Positions 6,360-10,975 of a stretch of DNA of 10,975 nucleotides are shown in pieces. The stretch comes from an uncultured Collinsella sp. (GTDB lineage: Bacteria; Actinomycetota; Coriobacteriia; Coriobacteriales; Coriobacteriaceae): contig CABUDQ010000059.1 of assembly GCA_902490365.1 (NCBI GenBank), positions 1 to 10,975 on the forward strand, in the 5' to 3' direction. Position 1 is the first letter of the stretch. The number at the start of each line of letters is the position of its first letter. A program made the position numbers and the translations under genes. The notes under the pieces are model-generated. The model was not told the origin of the DNA, made no database searches, and was given only the letters and a program-made list of their open reading frames with translations.

Positions 6360-6382
6360 AGATAGGAGCTTTGGGGGGTTAA
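6355..6382 (-). promoter_or_regulatory. candidate promoter of the ART/HTH module
   Basis: On the minus strand TTAACC (6382-6377) and TATATC (6360-6355) are separated by 16 bp, each matching four of six consensus bases. The -10 box overlaps the distal dyad at 6343-6358, so a repressor bound there would block RNA polymerase. An alternative, TTGGTA (6338-6333) with TATTTT 17 bp on, would give almost no leader. Confidence 0.35.
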
Positions 6383-6387
6383 CCTGA

Positions 6388-6978
6388 TTAGAGGCAGGCC
6401 TCGGCAATGCGGCGCTTGAGTTCGTCGATGCCGGTGCCGGTCTGGGAGCTTGTGATGATTACGTTTTCGGCCGGGACGTTGAGTTGCTTTTTGATGGCTG
6501 CAGCCTGGCGGGCCTGCTGGGTGCGGCTGAGCTTGTCGGCCTTGGAGAGGCAGACGATAAAGTTGAACTCGTTGCCCTGCAGGTAGTCAATCATGTCATG
6601 GTCGAGCTTACTGGGGTCGTGGCGAATGTCCACCAGCGACACAACCAGGTTAAAGCTACGCTCGGAGTCGAAAAAGTCGCCGATGAGCTCGGCCCAACGG
6701 TCGCGCTCGGCCTTGGAACGGCGAGCGAAACCGTAGCCCGGCAGGTCCACAAAGTGCACGTCGTCGGCCTCGAAGAAATTGATGTTGCTCGTCTTGCCCG
6801 GCGTGCTCGAAACCTTGACCAGGTTCTTGCGACCAAAGAGCTTGTTCATGATGGACGACTTGCCCACATTGGAGCGGCCCACAAAGCTCACCTCGGGACA
6901 GGTGGACTCGGGGATCTGCGAAACCTTGCCGTAGCTGGCGACGAACTTGGCAAGCTGGTAATTAATGGAATCGGCCAT
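6388..6978 (-). CDS. engB: ribosome biogenesis GTP-binding protein YihA/YsxC
   Basis: This essential small GTPase helps late assembly of the large ribosomal subunit. From ATG 6978 the product has 196 residues, normal for the family. All G motifs are visible: G1 GRSNVGKSS (34-42), G2 TPGKT, G3 DLPGYGFA, G4 SKAD in place of the common TKAD, and G5 TSSQTGTG. The start is ATG 6978 because AAGGAG (6989-6984) lies five bases upstream. An in-frame GTG at 6984 overlaps that site and is unlikely. It lies 39 bp downstream of mtnN on the same strand and probably shares its transcript. The ART/HTH module is inserted directly beyond its stop codon. Confidence 0.95.
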   Translation of the reverse strand: MADSINYQLAKFVASYGKVSQIPESTCPEVSFVGRSNVGKSSIMNKLFGRKNLVKVSSTPGKTSNINFFEADDVHFVDLPGYGFARRSKAERDRWAELIGDFFDSERSFNLVVSLVDIRHDPSKLDHDMIDYLQGNEFNFIVCLSKADKLSRTQQARQAAAIKKQLNVPAENVIITSSQTGTGIDELKRRIAEACL

Positions 6979-7017
6979 GGACACTCCTTGGTCGTAGGTT
7001 TTTACAAAACGGGCGTG

Positions 7018-7758
7018 CTATTGCGCGGCGGCGATACGACGAACGATGTCAAGCGTGATGCCGCTCGCGGTGCGAGCGTACTCATCTAGATCGAACTCGC
7101 GCTCGCAAAACGCGTCATATGCCTCGTCACAATTATCGCTGATAGCACGCAGCACCAGACAATCGACACCGTTCTTGGCTGCAATATGGGCAATTGCGGC
7201 GCCTTCCATCTCAACGCAATCGGCATGCGTGGCCTCAATCGCAGCGTTACGCATGGCGTCACCCGTAACAAAGCGGTCACCCGTGGCGATAGTGCCACAC
7301 AGGAACTGCTTGGGGTCCTTCTCCGCAGCCGCTACATCCAGTGATGCGTCCACAAACCCGTGCTCGACAAGCACGGCAGCTGCAATATCAACCAAAGCCG
7401 GTGTCGAGGCAAATTCCTCAAGCCCCGGCGCCGACTCGGCGATGAGCGCCGTGTCGGTATCGAGATAGCGCAGGCACTTGCCTATAACCACGTCGCTAAT
7501 ATGGAGCTTGGGGTTTAGGCCACCCGCAATGCCCGAAAACACAACGGCCTGCGGGGCATATTTGCTGATGAGATGCTGCGTTGCCGCCGCGGCGTTTACG
7601 CTTCCCATGCCAGCGGTCGTAGCGACAACAGACAAACCGTCAAGCTCACCGCTGACAACGGTCAAGCCCGCCTCTTGCGACACACGAGCGCCGTTCAGTT
7701 CTTCTTTAATCTGCGCGACCTCTTTTTCGAGCGCACCGATGATTGCGATGGTAGGCAC
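7018..7758 (-). CDS. mtnN: 5'-methylthioadenosine/S-adenosylhomocysteine nucleosidase
   Basis: The enzyme hydrolyses the glycosidic bond of methylthioadenosine and S-adenosylhomocysteine, releasing adenine; it recycles by-products of SAM use and feeds S-ribosylhomocysteine onward. The product begins MPTIAIIGALEKEVAQI, matching the family N-terminus with its early catalytic Glu. It carries VFSGIAGGL, IATGDRFVTGD, the ribose-binding EMEGAAIAHIA and the catalytic-Asp block LRAISDNCDE. From GTG 7758 it has 246 residues. An in-frame TTG at 7770 would add four residues, but it sits inside the GGGGGA stretch that would serve as ribosome binding site. The start is therefore inferred rather than certain. 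It is the first gene of a probable mtnN-engB transcript. Confidence 0.93.
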   Translation of the reverse strand: MPTIAIIGALEKEVAQIKEELNGARVSQEAGLTVVSGELDGLSVVATTAGMGSVNAAAATQHLISKYAPQAVVFSGIAGGLNPKLHISDVVIGKCLRYLDTDTALIAESAPGLEEFASTPALVDIAAAVLVEHGFVDASLDVAAAEKDPKQFLCGTIATGDRFVTGDAMRNAAIEATHADCVEMEGAAIAHIAAKNGVDCLVLRAISDNCDEAYDAFCEREFDLDEYARTASGITLDIVRRIAAAQ

Positions 7759-7791
7759 ACCATCCCCCAAACCTGTGAAAACTGCTTATCC

Positions 7792-7819
7792 ACGGTATGG
7801 TACCAGCATTTTGACTCAA
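7792..7819 (-). promoter_or_regulatory. candidate promoter of mtnN
   Basis: The minus strand shows TTGAGT (7819-7814) and TACCGT (7797-7792) separated by 16 bp, about 34 nt upstream of the GTG start. TACCGT fits the loose TAnnnT -10 pattern common in actinobacteria. It lies in the 112-bp gap between pflA and mtnN; I see no convincing terminator for pflA there. Confidence 0.35.
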
Positions 7820-7883
7820 CCGCGCGATACGAAGCCGTTAGACCAGCGCAGCGCGGGTATCGTAGAGGAACAAAAATGGCTTG

Positions 7884-8702
7884 CTATCCGATGGCGGATT
7901 TGAGTTCGGCACGGCGCTTTTTCATGCCCGTCATGACGGCGTTGCGCAGCTCGGGCATGCGCGCGGTATCCATCTGGGGCACGCCCTCGAGCCTATAGGG
8001 AATGCCCAGTTGCTCGTACTTGACGACACCCATCGTGTGATACGGCAGCATTTCCAGGCCCACCACGTTGTGCCACGGGGCAATCAGGCGACCGAGTGCC
8101 TCGCACTCCTCCACCGTGTCGGTAATGCCCGGCACCACCACATGGCGAATAACAACCTTAATCTTGCGACGGGCAAGCTCATCGCCAAACGCCAGGATGC
8201 GCGCAGGATCGCAATCGGTCAGCTTTTTGTGCTCAACCGAATCGGCATGCTTGATGTCGAGCAGCACCATATCGGTCTCGTTGAGCACGGCATCGAACTT
8301 CTCCGGATGCTTGGGATCAAACGCATAGCCACAGCTGTCTAAGCAGGTGTGTACGCGGCCATCGGGGTTGTTGTGCATCACGCGGAACAGGTCGGCCAAA
8401 AACTCGGGCTGCAGGAGCGGTTCGCCGCCCGAAACGGTAATGCCGCCGCTACGGTAGAACTCATGGTTACTCTGGAACTCATCCATCAGATGCTCGACGG
8501 TCACCATGGTGCCGCCGTTAACCGACCAGGTATCAGGATTGTGGCAATACGCGCAGCGCATAGGACAGCCCTGGACAAACACCACAAAGCGGATGCCGGG
8601 TCCGTCGACCGTTCCCATCGTCTCGATTGAATGCACGCGACCCAGGGCATATGCAGAGTCCTCGGGATGAGCGTCCACACCCTCAAACGTCATCTCAGCC
8701 AT
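7884..8702 (-). CDS. pflA: pyruvate formate-lyase activating enzyme (radical SAM)
   Basis: This radical-SAM activase installs the glycyl radical on pyruvate formate-lyase, allowing anaerobic cleavage of pyruvate to formate and acetyl-CoA. The 272-residue product has the iron-sulfur motif CPMRCAYCHNP (Cys46, Cys50, Cys53; CX3CX2C), preceded by TVDGPGIRFVVFVQG as in PflA. The SAM-contacting GGITVSGGEPLLQ follows, and the later stretches DIKH, RHVVVPGIT and LLPYHTMG are also typical. The start is ATG 8702 with AAGG eight bases upstream; an open frame continues to 8795 but those residues do not look like PflA. The target lyase is not in the window, so partner specificity (PflB or another glycyl-radical enzyme) is inferred from similarity only. 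Confidence 0.92.
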   Translation of the reverse strand: MAEMTFEGVDAHPEDSAYALGRVHSIETMGTVDGPGIRFVVFVQGCPMRCAYCHNPDTWSVNGGTMVTVEHLMDEFQSNHEFYRSGGITVSGGEPLLQPEFLADLFRVMHNNPDGRVHTCLDSCGYAFDPKHPEKFDAVLNETDMVLLDIKHADSVEHKKLTDCDPARILAFGDELARRKIKVVIRHVVVPGITDTVEECEALGRLIAPWHNVVGLEMLPYHTMGVVKYEQLGIPYRLEGVPQMDTARMPELRNAVMTGMKKRRAELKSAIG

Positions 8703-8752
8703 TCCCGCTACCTTGCCTCTCTTTGGTTTTCGCCAATTAAAATGCCAGAGCC

Positions 8753-8758
8753 ATTCTA
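8753..8758 (-). promoter_or_regulatory. candidate -10 box for pflA
   Basis: The minus strand reads TAGAAT, five of six consensus bases, about 50 nt upstream of the pflA ATG in a 188-bp gap after the DegV gene. No strong -35 is seen; the best, TTTCGC at 16 bp, is poor. The same hexamer appears at 9895-9900. The rest of the gap (8703-8890) holds nothing else I can name. Confidence 0.35.
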
Positions 8759-8890
8759 GCCCATACGCATGATGGCGAAACGGTTTAGCGGTCAATTAGG
8801 TCGTCCTATTTGACTCCACGCAAAAGCGGCAGGAAGGTTGTCGCAACCCGCCCGCCGCCGTGGCAATAGCAATCAATAGTCGCCAGGCCT

Positions 8891-9745
8891 TTACGCTTTA
8901 AGCGTAAGCACCGCACCAAAGGCGGTCGGGCCGCAATGGCTCGAGATGACGCCGCCGACCTGAGTCCAAGTAACGTCCTTAAAGCCCAGATCGTGCGCAT
9001 AGACTTCCATGTCGTCGCGCAGTTCCTCCGAAAGGCCCACCGAATACGCCAAACCAATGTGCGAGTAGTCGATCTCGCCCTTCGCAACCATGTGGTCAAT
9101 AAAGGCGCGGGCGCACTTGAGCATAGAGCCGCGGAATTTCTTAGTCGCCACGAACTTGCCGCCTGTCACCTCAATGCAGGGCTTAATCTTGAGCAGATGG
9201 GCGCCTAGGAACGCGACGTTGGACAAGCGACCACCTGCCTTAAGGAAGGCAAGGTCGGTAGGAACAAAGCCCAACAGCACGCGGTCCATGACGGAGTTCG
9301 TAAATGCAAAGATCTCGTCGACGGTGGCATCGGGGTGAGCCTCAATATACTTGGCGGTCTCGACGACAACGAGCGACTGGCCTACCGAGACAAAGCGCGT
9401 GTCCATGGAGAACACGTAGTCGCGCCCCTGGGCCGCAATCTTTGAGGACTGATGCGAGCAGGTCGTGGCCTCGGAATACGCGAGATGCAAAATGGTCGCG
9501 TCGGGCTGCTCGGCGTGAATGCGGTCGTACACGTGAGCAAAATCCGCAGGCGCGCAGCCACTGGTCTTGGGCATCACGCCAAACTCGTTGCAGCGCGAAT
9601 AAATCTCAAGCGGATCGATCGAGCCGTCCTCGACGGTCTCGTCACCAATCGTGACATGCATAGGCACGCGCACGATACCATAGCGTTCACAGAGCTCCGG
9701 CGTCACATCCGAACCAGACTCAACCACGATTACGTACTTGCCCAT
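8891..9745 (-). CDS. DegV family fatty-acid-binding protein
   Basis: DegV/FakB proteins bind a fatty acid and present it to a FakA-type kinase to form acyl phosphate for phospholipid synthesis. The 284-residue product starts MGKYVIVVESGSDVTPELCE, the typical beta-strand with S-x-D, and has VRVPMHVTIGDETVEDG. The PKTSGCAPADF segment holds the Thr-Ser pair of the lipid carboxylate site. Further on are LHLAYSEATTCSHQSSKIA and FLKAGGRLSN, the last strongly conserved in DegV. The ATG at 9745 has only a weak GAAG upstream; the in-frame GTG at 9754 is an alternative. The frame stays open to 9850, but those residues do not match the family. No FakA gene is nearby. The substrate cannot be inferred. 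Confidence 0.92.
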   Translation of the reverse strand: MGKYVIVVESGSDVTPELCERYGIVRVPMHVTIGDETVEDGSIDPLEIYSRCNEFGVMPKTSGCAPADFAHVYDRIHAEQPDATILHLAYSEATTCSHQSSKIAAQGRDYVFSMDTRFVSVGQSLVVVETAKYIEAHPDATVDEIFAFTNSVMDRVLLGFVPTDLAFLKAGGRLSNVAFLGAHLLKIKPCIEVTGGKFVATKKFRGSMLKCARAFIDHMVAKGEIDYSHIGLAYSVGLSEELRDDMEVYAHDLGFKDVTWTQVGGVISSHCGPTAFGAVLTLKA

Positions 9746-10011
9746 TATCTTCACGACCCATCTCGACGTTGGATATGTATTACACGCGCACGCCCGTCGC
9801 CCAATTGAACAACGACTCCCAAGCACCAGAGAGACGCCGCCCTTCGCCACAACAAAGGACAGCGTCTCCCTGAAATACTCCGTGCTTGCATGAGATTCTA
9901 CACGGTTTAGTAATGAGTGTTACTTACTCCGCAAACGGTAGCTATATGCGATAAACGGTAGCCACCAAGAAAGCCCGTGTATCCAAAACGCCATGGTCAC
10001 TCACAATGCGG
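9746..10011. other. 266-bp intergenic region between the GH32 and DegV genes
   Basis: No credible gene is visible. On the minus strand TTGGGC (9804-9799) and TAATAC (9782-9777), 16 bp apart, could be the DegV promoter. TAGAAT at 9900-9895 is another possible -10. A weak dyad pairs GAGACGC (9831-9837) with GCGTCTC (9862-9868). A 10-bp direct repeat, AAACGGTAGC, lies at 9933-9942 and 9953-9962. AGTAA-N6-TTACT at 9910-9925 is a small dyad. No clear terminator follows the GH32 gene. Confidence 0.5.
9777..9804 (-). promoter_or_regulatory. candidate promoter of the DegV gene
   Basis: The minus strand has TTGGGC and TAATAC with a 16-bp spacer, about 32 nt upstream of the ATG at 9745. Match quality is moderate in a GC-rich background. 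Confidence 0.3.
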
Positions 10012-10975
10012 CTAGCGAGCCAGACGGTAAAACTCCATCGAGGCGTCGCCCTCGGCGCGCAACTGCATCGCCGGCGCCGCAGACGAATAGGTGCGGCTCG
10101 TAAGCGCAACCTCGCCGTCGTTGACAAATACCTCGAGCATCGTGGCATCCGAAAGGACTCGCAGGCAGTAAAGCTCGTCGAGCTCAACCGACCTCTTATC
10201 GCGTCCATAGCCCTCATCGCCCATATCAAGTGTGAGCATTCCGCTGGCAAAGCACACGACAACGCCCTCACGAACTTCCAGCTCAATGGACTTCGTCCCC
10301 CGGCACGACACGACGGCATCAAACAGTCGACCAGGAGAGCCGACGGTCTCTCCGGCGGTCACCGAAACACGCTCCTTGCGCAGTTGCCCAACCTCGCGCG
10401 CGGGCCACTGACAGAGCTTACCGTCGCGCATATTCAGCACCCTCGGCACGGTAAGCGCGCACTGCCATCCGCGTTCCACCGTCGGGTTTTGAGCCGTTGC
10501 ATCGGGGCAGCCGGCCCAACCGATCATAATCCGTCGACCGTCGGCATCTGCAAATGATTGAGGGGCATAGAAGTCAAAACCCGCATCGACCATCGGGGGC
10601 ATACCCTGACCGGCGATTTTAAAGCTAGGCGCCTCCCAATCGGCCTCAATACGAAACCACACGCACTGATGCGGGTTTTGGTAACGCCAACCATCGGCGG
10701 GCACGCCCTGCGGGCAGCAAACGAGAATAAGCTCGCCATCAAGCTCAAACAGATCGGGGCACTCCCACATAAAACCGAACTTCTCGCCGAGCTCGATACG
10801 CGTCGCATATTTCCAGCACTCAAGATCGTGCGAGGTATAGACGAGCACGCAACCGCGGTCGTCTTTCGTACGAGCACCAAGAACCATATAGTAGATACCG
10901 TCGTGCTCCAGGATCTTGGGGTCGCGCACGTGCGTACTAATATCGTCGGGGTAATCGACCGGACCAACAGCTATG
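10012..10975 (-). CDS. glycoside hydrolase family 32 protein, likely sucrose-6-phosphate hydrolase (N-terminus outside window)
   Basis: GH32 enzymes hydrolyse beta-fructosidic bonds in sucrose, sucrose-6-phosphate or fructans. The 321 codons present are the C-terminal part; the frame is open through the right edge, so the N-terminal WMNDPNG nucleophile block is not seen. The RDP triad that stabilises the transition state lies at 10926-10918, followed by YMVLGA. The acid/base glutamate is in MWECPDLF (Glu codon 10764-10762). Then come DFYAPQSF, IMIGWAGCPD and RGWQCALTVPRVL. The C-terminal beta-sandwich domain shows LEVFVNDGEVALTSRTY. The wording is closest to bacterial ScrB/SacA intracellular sucrose-6-phosphate hydrolases. 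No PTS gene or regulator is visible to confirm the substrate. A GTG at 10929 is internal, not the start. Confidence 0.92.
   Translation of the reverse strand, partial: IAVGPVDYPDDISTHVRDPKILEHDGIYYMVLGARTKDDRGCVLVYTSHDLECWKYATRIELGEKFGFMWECPDLFELDGELILVCCPQGVPADGWRYQNPHQCVWFRIEADWEAPSFKIAGQGMPPMVDAGFDFYAPQSFADADGRRIMIGWAGCPDATAQNPTVERGWQCALTVPRVLNMRDGKLCQWPAREVGQLRKERVSVTAGETVGSPGRLFDAVVSCRGTKSIELEVREGVVVCFASGMLTLDMGDEGYGRDKRSVELDELYCLRVLSDATMLEVFVNDGEVALTSRTYSSAAPAMQLRAEGDASMEFYRLAR

Noticed and set aside
6484..7089. 201-codon plus-strand frame across engB
   Set aside because: Shadow of engB; its translation has no domain and it runs through the engB-mtnN gap without a ribosome binding site.
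8703..8795. N-terminal extension of pflA
   Set aside because: The extra residues are unlike PflA, and the -10-like TAGAAT and the leader fall within this stretch.
9746..9850. N-terminal extension of the DegV protein
   Set aside because: Residues before MGKYVIVVES do not match the family, and the candidate promoter lies in this stretch.
9831..9868. Terminator between the GH32 and DegV genes
   Set aside because: Only a 7-bp stem with a 24-base loop and no T-run on the relevant strand.

Overview
The window reads like the chromosome of a GC-rich gut actinobacterium of the class Coriobacteriia, most like Collinsella. This is inferred from protein wording, GC-rich codon use and gene content, not from a database search. 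Most of it is core metabolism and housekeeping. One compact, visibly more AT-rich insertion at about 4950-6360 is accessory.

Left third (1-4667): aspartate-family amino acid synthesis. On the minus strand lie aspartokinase (lysC, 1963 to 575) and the N-terminal part of aspartate-semialdehyde dehydrogenase (asd, from 401, cut by the window edge). A good intrinsic terminator (473-502) separates them. Diverging from lysC across 103 bp, the plus strand carries threonine synthase (thrC, 2067-3584) and homoserine kinase (thrB, 3786-4667). Together these give aspartate to aspartyl phosphate to the semialdehyde, and homoserine to phosphohomoserine to threonine. The linking homoserine dehydrogenase is not in the window. 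A GNRA-loop terminator follows thrC. A 111-nt inverted-repeat element lies just ahead of the thrB ribosome binding site, and a 125-nt element with perfect 29-nt arms follows thrB.

Middle (4950-6360, minus strand): a two-gene module. The first gene (6297 to 5614) looks like a DUF3990-type ADP-ribosyltransferase-fold protein. The second (5648 to 4950) overlaps it by 35 nt and has a C-terminal XRE helix-turn-helix. Directly upstream lie two 16-bp dyads of the form TATCAC-N4-GTGATA, which together make a perfect 20-bp inverted repeat followed by six T on the coding strand. This looks like an autoregulated toxin-antitoxin-type module and is the most interesting part of the window.

Right (6388-10975, all minus strand): the ribosome-biogenesis GTPase engB, MTA/SAH nucleosidase (mtnN, 39 bp upstream of engB and probably cotranscribed), a pyruvate formate-lyase activating enzyme (pflA) without pflB nearby, a DegV-family fatty-acid-binding protein, and the C-terminal part of a GH32 sucrose-6-phosphate hydrolase or fructosidase cut by the right edge. 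No rRNA, tRNA, CRISPR array, intact insertion sequence or phage gene was seen.
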